Shown here: positions 10,788 through 21,722 of the stretch, piece by piece
Position numbering within the stretch: position 1 is the first letter of the stretch
How the letters are laid out: every line of letters begins with the position of its first letter
DNA from: Siphonodentalium dalli
Taxonomy: Eukaryota; Mollusca; Scaphopoda; Gadilida; Siphonodentaliidae
DNA length: 64,000 nt
Direction: 5' to 3'
Assembly (NCBI GenBank): GCA_032622095.1
Contig: CP136066.1
Location: 199,662,978 to 199,726,977, forward strand
The notes under the pieces: generated by a model
Databases searched by the model: none
Told to the model about the DNA's origin: nothing
What the model saw: the letters and a program-made list of their open reading frames with translations, nothing else
Position numbers and translations under genes: made by a program

Positions 10788-13700
10788 ATGGGCAGACGTG
10801 TCTTGTTAATTGGACATTCGTTTATGCATCGACTTGGGACATTCCTGTACAATTTTCGGTTATATGATGACCGCAGATGGTTTCCACCTATGACAGACTT
10901 CTCGTCCTATCTTTGGTTAGATTTGATAGATGTTGAGGTTAAAATAGTCGCATTGCCTGGAGCTGACATTGATACAATCACTGCTACCATACTGTCAGCA
11001 GTCAAAGACTTTCAACCTGATTCCATCATTTTGCAATGTGGAAGTAATGACATCACTAAGTGCAAAATTGAACCTGCTAAAACTGTTGTTTGCCAGTTAT
11101 TTGACCTTCTTTGCTTGTTAAAGTATCAACCACCTGTTAAAGTGATTTTCATTGTGGAATTGTTTCATCGCTCTGTTTTGAAGACAAAATTCAACATACA
11201 CAGGATGTCAATTGAGGAGTTTAATTCTGCAGTGGATATTATCAATAACGATTTGAGTTCCCTTTGTTACAATTCATCAAGGATTGTTTTCTGGAAACAT
11301 TGTGAATTCCCTAAAGATCATGAACATTTGTTGAGTGATGGTGTTCACTTCAATGAAAAGGGCATGTTGCAATATGTATCAACAATTAGGGGAGCAGTGT
11401 TAAATTTTGCGTCAAGATTTTCAAAGATGGAGGTTAGTGTTTTGGTTTGAATTTCATTTTATGCTGAGATGAATTTTCTCTTCAAGAGAAAAGCACATGT
11501 TTTCAGGCGGTCGGGTTAATAATCACATGTGTGGGTAGTCCAAGTCTTCTCGTACTAAAACTAGCTAAGATTTTGGGATGGAGAGATGCTAGTATTTCCA
11601 TCTCAAAATCTTAGCTAGTTTTAGTACGAGAAGACTTGGACTAATGTATGGGTACAGGTAATCTGCTTGTTTTACCAGAGTTATGCTTAGAACCTTGTCA
11701 GAGTAGAAATTTAAATTTGAATATGTTACTACCGTACATGTGTTTTCCGTCTTTGTGCCCATAATTTGCCCCTTGACTTTGAGTAGGGGTAGCATTATGG
11801 GTGGCCACAGGGGGGGGGGGGGTGCCAAATAAATATAAGCATACATTTATGCTTACTAACTTTATGAAAAAATCCTCCATGCTGCTTATTTATATTTGGG
11901 TATCTACGTTTTTTTTTAATTGATGGCTCGACAGTGAAACTCCATAAGTTAACGGCAATGTCAGCAGGGGGGGGGGGGGTCGGAAAACATTTCCAGGCAC
12001 GTATGATGATTTTTATTTTTTCCGGCCTCGGGGGACCCACCCACCCAATTTCTTCCGTTTCCGGCCTTTTTTTCCAGGCAATTTTGGACACCCACCCTTT
12101 TTTTTCCGTTTCAGGAAGTTTTTTCTGGTCAGTTTTGGACACCCACCCCCCCTAAATTTGAGAAAATGATCAATTGAGCAACAAAATAGCTGATTATCCT
12201 GCATTATCATAAGTTATTGCGCGATATTTGAATAGAACAGTGCATAATGAGATAACGATACTATTTGAATTTATCATGTAAGTGTCATTAATCAAGAAAT
12301 GTGTCAACATAATCACATTTCTAGGGATATATAGGCAGAGTGCCAAAGTTTTTATTAACATTCATTTTCATAATATATAGTCACATGATCTAGTCACATA
12401 ATCACATTTGAGTATTCTACATAATACATGGTACCGGTACAACAAATTTCAGATTATTTGATATTTTGATATTTGCTATGTGATATACAGTAATGCCCTA
12501 ATTAATCGACTCCATAATCACAGCAGAATAATGGGTAATTTTTCAGTTTTCTCCCTGAGAGCTTTCCGATGAATGACAACAAGCCATATTTCTGACTAAA
12601 TCCTGAAAAATTACCCATTATTCTGCTGTGGTTATGGAGTCGTTTAATTAGGGCATTACTCACTGTATTGCTGGAATCAAATTGTTTATCAAAACATGTG
12701 GAAATACAACTGTTCATCCCAGTTCATCCCAGTTTGAAGAATAATGCTAATACCATACATAACCATGATATACCCGCGCGACTCTTCTTGGGGCATCTCA
12801 GAAACCAGAACTGAGGAAACATGTTATAGCGTGTAATGGCAGGCTGGTAGCCACTGCTTGAAGTAATAGGCTTCGTAATAATTGGGAATAATATGGATGG
12901 ATAGCCCAATTTCACTTCTTTTTTGCTCACGATATCAGTGACGATAAAATCTTCATTACTGTGATTAACATTACAAGCTGATCCACATTAACATGGAAAA
13001 CAATGTGAAATTGTTCAAGCTGGCCCGGCTGGCCTTCAATTTATTAGTTAAGATTTTATGTTTTACGTTGTCAAAAGTCTATTTTATTCCATTATTTATT
13101 ATATCCATGTCACATATGGTCAAGTGTGCTTTCATTTTATCGCTTATTTTCAACTGAGTTCGGCATAGTTATTCTTATTTTGTTGTATCAGTAGATGGAA
13201 TCCTGATTAAATTTTATTTTTCCAATAGCGCTGTTTCTAGTTCTATCAAGTTGAATTTGGGTTATTGTTGGCCATTGTGCAACTGATCCAACTTTTGATA
13301 ACCTCCATATGTAGTATAGCATTACTATTAACTATATATGACCTGTTTCTGTTCAAAACACATTAAAATAAGATTCAATAGCAGGAATGGAAAAAAAATT
13401 TGGCATATGGAAAAAACTGCTTTTTGGACCCAAGAGACACCCACCCACCCCATCATACGTGCCTGGAAATTTTTTCCGACCCCCCCCCCTGATGTCAGTG
13501 GAAATAAAGTTCTCCATGTGGCGATCGCGAGACAAGCATCTTAGTATTTGCAATTAACCTTTCATGATGGGAGCTGCATGGGTGCAATATTAAATACCCT
13601 GTGTGTGGCAGTGCATTCTCTTATATATGCAAGTCAACCATAGGGAGCCTGGCATATATAACTTAAGAAAGCACTGGCTTACATGTACAAGCAGGATCGC

Positions 13701-15736
13701 GCTGCCTTGAGCCAAATTTGCCAAATGCAAGAACAAATTAAATTTTGGCAAATAAAAATTTCATTTGGCAAAATTGCAAGTGTTTCTCTATTAACATACC
13801 GGTACTAAGAAATATCATTTTCGAAAGTATTGAATAAATAACTGTCTCTTTCATGAAACCAAACGGAACTCCGAAGCATGATGAAACATGCATTATTAAG
13901 GCCTTTTACATGTAGCCTACCCAACGGGGAGGGGCCGGGTCGAAATGTATTTCTAAAACCTTCTGACATGGTACTTTATGGTACTAAAAGGCAACATTTT
14001 TTTGTAAAGAGTCTAAAGACATTGATTTTAAAACTATCCCTTAATTTTTGTTTCAGACAAACTCGGTGAGATTTGCAGCCACATTAATATACTACCAAGA
14101 TATTCCAAACATTGTGAGTACTGACAGTCTGACTGATGTATATTGTACCGGTACATGTATACTGTTGTATTGAAAAATTCAAATGTTAGTGTCCAGTCAC
14201 TACCGTGTGGTACATACTAGTATATCTCTGATGAAGAGTGATTGGCTGGGAAAACTGCAGAAAATCAGCTCAATTAAATAATATTGATGCAGCATTTAAC
14301 TTTCGTTAGACAAAAGAAAAAAGATACTACACTGTATGTATTATTGATATTTTGAAAGAATTGACCAAATTTCACCAAACTTTTTTTTTAGATCAACTTA
14401 CTTTGTAAGTTTGAGCTATTGCCATGGGTTGGCGTCCGTTGTCACTAAATCCTTTGGCATACCATACTCACCACATCTCTGATCCAATCATTATGAAACT
14501 TGTCATGAATTTTGATATTGACATGTACATCTTGTCTTTCTTAAACATTTCACTTTTCCTATTCCTCCATTTACTGTCAACCATTAAATTATTCCCCTAC
14601 CTAAGTTGAGCTGCAGTGTCATTGACACTTTAATTTGGGTTCAGCGTATAATTAGGACAGAGTTATGCCCCTTATTCAACATTCCCAATTTTTTGGTTTT
14701 TTGGTTTACCGAAGCCAAATTTGGTATTATACTTTCCTGCGACAAAACAAAGGTCAAGTTCGAATTTGGGTTCAGTCGAGTTATGCCCCTGATCTCAACT
14801 TAGATTTCTCCAGATATGAGGTTTCCTGACGATAACTTTTTATTGAATTGAGTGAAGCGAGCCCGAGTAGAGTGACCATTATATATGTATTAACTCGTCT
14901 TTGACTTCGACTAAATATAAACTACATGTAGTACCCGTGTCAGTATCATAATATTTACAGTTTAATACTCTGATCAATCATCTTTGTGCGCTGTACATAG
15001 ATAGTACCATTATCAGCCCTAAAGCATACATGTTTAATTATTGGAATTTCAAAGTTAATATTAATGACTGTCCTTATTAATTCACCTCCAAAATATTGAG
15101 TCAGAGAGGCTGAGATAGACTTATATTCTTCCTCAATGCATGTCGTTTTCAAAACTTTCAGGCCTATGGCATTCACGGTCAGAAAGCAGGTGTCCCCAAA
15201 CAATGCTTATCGTATTTAAGACAATCATTAACTTAACATTTATAGTCTTTCTTTTCTTATCCTAGTTCATGCCAGGAAAACACACAGATGAGCAGAAGCG
15301 TCGTTGGCGGAGGCGAAATCGTGACAAGAAACGGGCCAAAAGTAAGGCAGTTTCACAAGAGAGTGTCAATGGAGGCATCTCTTCTCCTCCACCACCAACT
15401 ATTATGACAAAAACCTCTCCAGATACGCCATGTATAACAAATGACATAGTATATACTGAGTCTGATCTGTGTATCGATATGCAGGACAATATTGGGCATT
15501 CAAGTGAGAAGAAAACTAAATTTTCAGATTTTTTCCCGCCATCAGATTTCTCACTGATAAAGGCTCACAAAATAGTTGAAGAAGAACGGGAAAAAAGATA
15601 TAAGGCACAGGACTATGCCTATTTATGTTTACATAAAGCTAAAAAATATAAAAGCCGTCTTGAAAAAGTTCACTCCAATCTTTCCAATATGTCAGATGAC
15701 ATTACGTTTGGTTTGACAGGAGTTGATCTTGAGTGA
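10788..15736 (+). CDS. SGNH/GDSL-type hydrolase with basic C-terminal extension (transposon accessory gene)
   Basis: Exons: 10788-11432 (215 codons), 14057-14113 (19 codons) and 15266-15736 (156 codons plus TGA), giving 390 aa. All junctions are phase 0. The donors read GAG|GTTAGT and ATT|GTGAGT; the acceptors read TTTGTTTCAG| and TTATCCTAG|. Exon 1 shows the SGNH blocks in order: RVLLIGHSFMHRL with the nucleophile Ser (residues 5-17), a Gly in LPGAD (~59), QCGSND with Gly and Asn (~83-88), and a C-terminal DGVHFN carrying the Asp/His pair (~184-189). The catalytic triad and oxyanion residues therefore look intact. Exon 3 encodes a strongly basic KRRWRRRNRDKKRAK segment, likely DNA-binding or nuclear, then a Pro/Ser-rich linker and a Lys/Glu-rich coiled coil. 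Exon 3 could instead be a separate protein, because an ATG lies 3 nt after its acceptor. SGNH esterases are established in ORF1 of CR1/L2 retrotransposons; a role in this DNA-transposon context is my inference. Confidence 0.7.
11536..11643. repeat. 108-bp palindrome in SGNH intron 1
   Basis: AGTCCAAGTCTTCTCGTACT and the following AAAACTAGCTAAGATTTT are repeated as the complement on the right with a ~20-bp loop. A related hairpin (CAGCTAGGATATTTG ... CAAATATCCTAGCTGG) is at 29278-29385. Confidence 0.75.
12486..12667. mobile_element. Palindromic TACAGTAATG MITE, copy 2
   Basis: Ends TACAGTAATGCCCTAATTAA and TTAATTAGGGCATTACT. The interior has CACAGCAGAATAATGGGTAA and its complement. It lies in intron 1 of the SGNH gene. 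Confidence 0.7.
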
Positions 15737-15740
15737 TTAT

Positions 15741-16617
15741 TTAAAGCCCCATGTAATGTTCAGCCCTAAATTTATATTATTTATAAACTATATTAATCTG
15801 CATACCATTTGAATAATGAAGCTTCAAAACACAGATTTATGCAGACAGTGTTCGCGCTGTCAGTAGCCAAATTAGCCAATGGCTAATATTTTTCGCATTT
15901 GGCTCTGTTTGGCTAACAAAAAATTCATTTGGCTAAACTTTTTTTTTACCCTGAATGGAGACGGAAAGTATGGTGTCAGAAGGATAATTACCGGAAGATT
16001 TCAATAGAATAGATATGCAACACCTTACTATAATAAGCCATTGTTAGCGGCCATGGTGTCAATAGTGACAACGACATAGTTATTACAATTAGTTTAGCGG
16101 ATTTTTGTGATTATAATTATATAGAATGTTAGATTCATGTTTGCGAATTTCGTTTCAGGTTTTCATTCTGAGTATAACAAATAATGTTTAAAACAAATAT
16201 TTCAGTCATTAATAGTGAACCGACCAGAAAACGATGATTTAATTTGGCCAAATTTTTTTTTTAATTTGGCCAAAAAACATTTGGCTAAAGTTTTTTTCAT
16301 TTGGCTAAAGTTTGTTTTGGTCCAGCGCGAACAGTTTATGCAGGTTATTCGGTCCAAATAAATTATACAAGATGCCGAATGATGTTTTATTATCAATGCC
16401 TGTTCACAAATGAACTGTTATTTTTATTATAGGGGGCCCGTAAAATATTTTCGAAGCGATAATTTCATTGACTTCAATTATTACTCCTTTCCGAAGCAAA
16501 TAGAGTCTGTATATCAATACTGTATGTATTTATTGACCTATTTTAACCAAAAGAACGTGACAAAAGCGAGAAATTACTTGGGATATTTTTAGGGCTGAAC
16601 ATTACGAGGTGATTTAA
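15741..16617. mobile_element. TTAA-flanked 0.88-kb element in the SGNH gene's 3' UTR
   Basis: TTAA|AGCCCCATGTAATGTTCAGC at the left and the complementary GGCTGAACATTACGAGGTGAT|TTAA at the right. Nested inside is a second inverted pair around AGTGTTCGCGCTG / CCAGCGCGAACAG with repeated ATTTGGCTAAA words. It starts 5 nt after the SGNH stop codon, so it must supply that gene's 3' UTR and poly(A) site. Confidence 0.6.
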
Positions 16618-16668
16618 GTATGTATTCAGGGTTATAATAAGCAGAAAGAATATTAAAAAATATGTCCC

Positions 16669-16925
16669 TTAACACTTTTATGACGGGATGCAGCATAAAG
16701 ACCCTGTGCCAGTGCATTATTTTATATATGCGGTTCTCTCACTGGGAACATCAAATTGATAAGAGAATGCACTGGCTTACACGGTCAAGGTAAATTGCGT
16801 TACATGTTGGCCAATGCATTCTCTTATACATTCTCTTATACAGGTTGCATATGGGCAACTCACATATGTAAGAGAATGCATTGGCACAAGATTTTTTCGG
16901 GCAGCTTCAGTCATGAAAGGATTAA
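16669..16925. mobile_element. TTAA-flanked MITE, CCTTTCATGACGGG family
   Basis: TTAACACTTTTATGACGGGA ... GCTTCAGTCATGAAAGGATTAA. The interior has several TGCATTCTCTTATA words with inverted partners (the shared hairpin core). Related partial copies lie at 450-600 and 13560-13690. Confidence 0.6.
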
Positions 16926-17970
16926 AAATTGTTGATTGGGTACTCATAAAGTTTGACATGTACATGTATGCAATCTTCATTTCTCAAATGTAACCAACAT
17001 CTAGTGCAACAGTGCTTGCACACTTTCATTATGTTTATTGAAATTTGAAACTAAATATACAGGTACCTCTTATTTAAACGTACTCAATCCGATAAAACTC
17101 CTCTCAATTACTATTTCATTGGCTTCGGGGGTCATAAATATTTGATTCGAGTCGAGAAAGCCACCCATCAAAGCTCAGTTTTATTAGATATCGATTTTAG
17201 AAATCAATTATTTTTCATTATTGGTAATACTTTCTGTCCCAGAAGTTTACCGAAAAAGCCAACCGACATACTCTCGATACTAAATTCCACTGAACAAACT
17301 GTTGCTATACAACACATTTTGGGCAATTATCAACGATAGTTCACAGTCCTTAACATTATTGTTGGATAGTTAATCGATTCTGATAACTATAAATGTGACT
17401 TTTGATAAAATATTGTTGTTGTTGGAATCTGTTGAGATGGAGACCCTCTGATCGGATTGAGTACCTTTAAGTGACATAAATTATTGCTTCCAATAAATAA
17501 ATCTGGTCCCAGATTATGGAAATTGAGATTACATAAAACTAATTTGATGAATTTTAGTAGAAGCCATTTGATTAGAAATTGGTCTTTGATGAATGTTGTT
17601 GAGAGGTCATTCAAATAAAAATTGCTTTTTGTTAAAGAATCAGATCTATTACTGGTAGTTCCATGTATGAAACATTATTTTTTCCCTGCTCTTACCTAGC
17701 TTTTCCTTCTTTTGCAGTTTTGTAATAGAAGATGCAACTAGGAAATGCCATCGGTGAAACCTGAGTATGGAATGTTGAGATACATCAAGATGTACATATT
17801 TTAAATTATTGTGTAGTGTACATGTACATCACTTTCATTGTGAGCAAATTTGTAATGTCACCTGTAGTCATTTATATTGGAAATTATTTGCTTTAACACT
17901 CAAAATGGGATGTGATAATTTTGGCATATAATCTGGAACACTGATATTTATATCTTATCTCAACAAAAAC
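16926..17970. other. Intergenic region before the transposase
   Basis: Contains an old repeat (17077-17480, from GTACTCAATCCGATAAAAC to GATCGGATTGAGTACCTTTA) related in inverted fashion to 35335-35730. A possible non-coding acceptor (CTTCTTTTGCAG) lies near 17716. No coding region supported. Confidence 0.4.
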
Positions 17971-18002
17971 AGAATAACTCATCCCTAATCAACTCAGACA
18001 AT

Positions 18003-20969
18003 ATGTCAAGTACCTTGCCATTGAAGTTAGCTTGGACAATTAACCAAAAGAAGAGAAGGCAATGTCCTGGGTGCAGTTGTTGGTATGATGCTAAGTATTT
18101 TGATAGGCATCGGAAACTTAATCTAATTGCTGGAAAATGGATGTGTTGCGAGGGTATACATGACAATATTCCAGACTCTGCCATTAAGAAAAGAAAGTGC
18201 CCTCCAGAGACCTTTGAACTTGATATAAATGCAGCAAGTAATGCATCCAATGATAAAGGAGCAACCAATGTATCCGATGATAATGAATCTGATTGTGAAA
18301 GTGATACATTTAGGCGTAAACTTAGACACTTGGTTGAGTTGTCTATTCCTTCCAATGATTTAGATCAAGTTCTTGAACCTGGGTTCAGTAATGTTGCAGA
18401 AAATTGGGATGAATCTGAAGAAGAAATTAATGCTGATCTTGACACGGATCAATCTTCAGATTTAATGGACACTGATGGCGGCTTTTTATTTAGTAGCATT
18501 TTTTTGTGGTTGTTTTCATTCATCTGTAAATGGCAGGTGTTTTACAATATTACTGACTCTGCTATAAATTGTCTGATATCTTTTCTTTGCACTTTCATGA
18601 GTAAACTGACTGAAAAATTGCCACTGCTTAAACCGGTTTTGAGCATTTTTCCTAAAAGTGGTTATACACTATGGAAACAAATGGGATTTAAGAAGGACTG
18701 TTTCAGAAAATATGTGGTTTGTATGAATTGTATTTCTCTTTACAAATATGAGGACTGCATTATCAAAGAAAATGGGGAAGCAGTTTCTTCATCATGCAAA
18801 TTTATTGAGTTTCCCAGACACTCTCAAAAATACCGAAGAAAACCTTGTGGCGAAAAACTACTGAAACTGGTTAATCTACCTTCAGGAAATAAAAAACTGT
18901 ATCCACATAAAACTTATTGCTACAAGTCCATCAGTGAATCTCTTAAGCGCCTTATTCTCAGAGATGATTTCCTCATTAAATGTCAGTTGTGGCGTTCAAG
19001 GCAAACAAAAAGTAGAATGTTTTCTGACATCTATGATGGTAAAGTCTGGGAAGATTTCAAGTCACATGAGTTAGGGAATTTTTTGAAAAATCCTCACAAT
19101 TTTGGACTGATGATTAATCTCGACTGGTTTCAACCTTTTGAACATGTTAAGTACTCAGTTGGTGTTCTCTATGGGGTAATTTTGAACTTGCCACGAAGCG
19201 AACGGTTTAAAATGCAAAACTTAATTTTAATTGGAATCATACCAGATATGTCAAAGGAACCTCCAGTAAATACTTTTTTGGAACCTTTTATTGATGAAAT
19301 GAAAGTTCTTTGGGACGAAGGAATTAGTGTAGAAGGTGAAACTGGGGACATTCTTACAATAAAAGCAGCAGTTATGTGTGTTGGATGTGATATACCTGCA
19401 TCTCGTAAAATATGTGGTTTCTTAGGCCATGCTGCAACACTGGGTTGCTCGAAGTGCAAAAAACAATTTCCTGGGGGTGTTGGTGAAAAAGATTATTCAG
19501 GCTTCGATGTGGATAGTTGGACACCAAGGACTACATCTGAAGTAAGAGCCCAAGCATATAAGACTACAAAAGCTACAACTAAGACCAAAAAAACATCCCT
19601 TGAATCAGAGTATGGTGTAAGGTATTCTCAGTTTAACAGACTACCATATTTTGATACTGTGCGATTTTCAATTATCGACCCAATGCATAACCTGTTCCAA
19701 GGAACTGCAAAGCATATGATGAAAATTTGGGTGGGAGATAGGATCATTGATAAAGATAAATTACAAATTATTCAAGAAAGAGTGGACTCCATGGATGTAG
19801 CTAGTTCTGTTGGTCCTATTCCACGTAAAATTGCATCATCATTCAGTGGGTTTACTGCCGACCAGTGGAAAAACTGGACAAATATATTTTCCATTTATGC
19901 ATTGAAAGGGGTCATTCCTGATGCTTATTTAAACAATTGGAGAAAGTTTGTATTAGCATCACGGATCATCTGCTCTAAGTTCATTTCTGAACCTGAAATA
20001 CTTAATTTTGAAAGACTTATCCTCAATTTCTGTATTGAATTTGAAGAAATATATGGAAATGAAAAAGTAACACCGAATATGCATCTTCATGGTCATTTGG
20101 CTAACTGTGTAAGGGATTATGGGCCTGTTTATTCTTTCTGGCTATTCAGTTTTGAGAGGTATAATGGTTACCTTGGGTCACTACCAAACAATAATCGATC
20201 TGTTGAAGTTCAAATGATGAGGCGGTTCTCCCGAAATGCCCTTGTGAAATCAGTGAAATTGCCATCAGAATTTTATGATGATTTTTCCAAACATTTTGAA
20301 TTTAATGAAACTGAACCAGAAGTTTGTTTTCCCACTGATCAAATATGGGAAATCATTAATCTTTCAAAAATTACAACAGTTCTGTACAATCAAAGTTGGG
20401 AAGATATTTCTCTATTCAGCATTAAGAAGTCAGTTCAATTTGTTCTGACAAATGACGATCATCATTTTCTTAAAGAGACTTATAAAGTGCTATATCCAGA
20501 AATCATTAGTAATGGTGAACATATTTCCATACCATATTCCTGCCTAAGATGTAGTAATGTCTTTTTAGGGAAGGAAATTTTTGGTTCTGAATCATCGCGA
20601 CACAAACGGTCATCTTTCATAATGGCTTATTGGCCAGTAGAGAATGGGCAAATTTTATCTGACCGAATAGCGTGTGATCTCAGGCCTGGTCAAGTTCTAT
20701 TCTATTTCAAACATAGCCTTTTCAGTAATAAGACTCACAAAACACACATTTTTGCAAAAATTTCTTGGCTCATGCCTGTGAGTAGTCAACTGAAAACATA
20801 TTGTGGGCCTCCAATACAAGTATGGGAAGGAAACATATTTGATGTACTTGGTGCCAGTTCTTTTATGCCAATACAGCGGATTTTCTGCAAATTTGTTCCT
20901 TCATATGGAAATGTTCAGAATAAATCGGTTTGTTTTGTTTGCCCTTTAAATAATGGGTTGAATGTCTAA
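18003..20969 (+). CDS. TNP2/CACTA (EnSpm)-like transposase, intact 988-aa ORF
   Basis: A single uninterrupted frame from ATG at 18003 to TAA at 20967-20969. A plausible acceptor (CAACAAAAACAG|) about 32 nt upstream suggests a non-coding 5' exon. The N-terminus has a CPGC...H...C cluster (C21, C24, H36, C48) that resembles a zinc-binding DNA-recognition module. The middle carries hallmarks of the TNP2-like transposases found in many animal genomes: NLDWFQPF (D374), YSVGVLYGVILNLPRSER, a Cys-rich GFLGHAATLGCSKC, and IDPMHNLFQGTAKHMMKIW (D559). The C-terminal half has a DUF4218-like block beginning NMHLHGHLANCVRDYGPVYS (from residue 692) and continuing FWLFSFERYNG. D374, D559 and a later Glu are candidate DDE residues, but I cannot assign the triad without an alignment. 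A full-length frame with no stops suggests recent activity. I did not find CACTA-type terminal repeats. Confidence 0.8.
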   Translation: MSSTLPLKLAWTINQKKRRQCPGCSCWYDAKYFDRHRKLNLIAGKWMCCEGIHDNIPDSAIKKRKCPPETFELDINAASNASNDKGATNVSDDNESDCESDTFRRKLRHLVELSIPSNDLDQVLEPGFSNVAENWDESEEEINADLDTDQSSDLMDTDGGFLFSSIFLWLFSFICKWQVFYNITDSAINCLISFLCTFMSKLTEKLPLLKPVLSIFPKSGYTLWKQMGFKKDCFRKYVVCMNCISLYKYEDCIIKENGEAVSSSCKFIEFPRHSQKYRRKPCGEKLLKLVNLPSGNKKLYPHKTYCYKSISESLKRLILRDDFLIKCQLWRSRQTKSRMFSDIYDGKVWEDFKSHELGNFLKNPHNFGLMINLDWFQPFEHVKYSVGVLYGVILNLPRSERFKMQNLILIGIIPDMSKEPPVNTFLEPFIDEMKVLWDEGISVEGETGDILTIKAAVMCVGCDIPASRKICGFLGHAATLGCSKCKKQFPGGVGEKDYSGFDVDSWTPRTTSEVRAQAYKTTKATTKTKKTSLESEYGVRYSQFNRLPYFDTVRFSIIDPMHNLFQGTAKHMMKIWVGDRIIDKDKLQIIQERVDSMDVASSVGPIPRKIASSFSGFTADQWKNWTNIFSIYALKGVIPDAYLNNWRKFVLASRIICSKFISEPEILNFERLILNFCIEFEEIYGNEKVTPNMHLHGHLANCVRDYGPVYSFWLFSFERYNGYLGSLPNNNRSVEVQMMRRFSRNALVKSVKLPSEFYDDFSKHFEFNETEPEVCFPTDQIWEIINLSKITTVLYNQSWEDISLFSIKKSVQFVLTNDDHHFLKETYKVLYPEIISNGEHISIPYSCLRCSNVFLGKEIFGSESSRHKRSSFIMAYWPVENGQILSDRIACDLRPGQVLFYFKHSLFSNKTHKTHIFAKISWLMPVSSQLKTYCGPPIQVWEGNIFDVLGASSFMPIQRIFCKFVPSYGNVQNKSVCFVCPLNNGLNV

Positions 20970-21044
20970 ATCCAAACAAAAAAACATAAAAACATGATTC
21001 TGTCAAGAGATTTGTCCTAGCTGAAGATATCTACTGTACAAAAA

Positions 21045-21320
21045 AAAATTGGTCAGTAAAAAATTAAATTAATTAGTCGGTTCGGTAGGGTCCGAACTGT
21101 CTTCTTTTAACTCAACTTGACAAGTTTGAGCTATTGCCATGGGTTGTTGTCCGTCATCCATCAACAATTTCCTAAAAGATATCTACTCGATATGTCAGTC
21201 ATTAGAAAAATTAACTAAATTAATCAGTTTGGTAGGGTCTGAACTGTTTTTTTTTTTTAGCTCAACTTGACAAAGCTAGCGCTATTGCCATGGTTGGTGT
21301 CTGCCAGCCATCAACAATTT
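21045..21320. repeat. Two tandem copies of a dispersed ~175-bp repeat
   Basis: Both contain CGGTAGGGTCCGAACTG-like sequence, TTTAGCTCAACTTGACAA, GAGCTATTGCCATGGGTTG and CCATCAACAATTTCCTA. A third partial copy is at 14385-14460. The style is common in lophotrochozoan genomes. It lies just downstream of the transposase stop. Confidence 0.65.
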
Positions 21321-21722
21321 CCTATATCACACCATATGTGTCACATCTCATCCATTCATTTTTTCTGAATTTTCGTTTAAAAATAAGGCTGGATTTCAAA
21401 TGAACAAACACACTTGTTGACTCATCATATATTGTTTATACATGTACATATACAGTATAACTTACATTCGGAGACATCAATGTGTCACAACGCTTAGTCA
21501 TGCAGAGATTGCACCCTGTAAACACTAAAAGAGATTCGGTATCATGTCACGATCTTGGTAGTTATATGTACCTTTCTTGGTGTTCAAAATTTCAGCAAAA
21601 CAATGAGAATAATCGAATAATTGGATTATTTCTTCATGTTATCAAGTTGGCCAAATTGAATCCATGTTATGGCCTAATTCAGAACGTGGAGAACTAATAT
21701 AATTACTTTGAAATAAAATTCA

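Larger units (their letters stand above)
7146..20969. mobile_element. Probable autonomous CACTA/EnSpm-like DNA transposon (coding region)
   Basis: The span covers the three gene models above: a minus-strand coiled-coil gene, then plus-strand SGNH and transposase genes on the other side of a shared promoter. The only recognisable enzyme pair is a TNP2-like transposase plus an SGNH hydrolase, and all three proteins look like transposon cargo rather than host genes. The outer limits are unknown. I searched by eye for CACT(A/G)...(T/C)AGTG ends between 5-7.1 kb and 21-24 kb without a convincing pair, so the element may be older than it looks or its ends may be divergent. Younger MITEs sit in its introns and in its 3' UTR. 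Confidence 0.5.

Noticed and set aside
11795..12155. Frames of 73-115 codons rich in Pro/Gly/Lys
   Set aside because: Low-complexity poly-G/poly-C and CCCACCC tracts; related low-complexity sequence occurs at 13430-13500 and 48000-48065.
7146..21320. CACTA-type terminal inverted repeats for the transposon
   Set aside because: No convincing CACT(A/G)... and complementary ends were found by eye on the two sides. A dot-plot would be needed before claiming boundaries.
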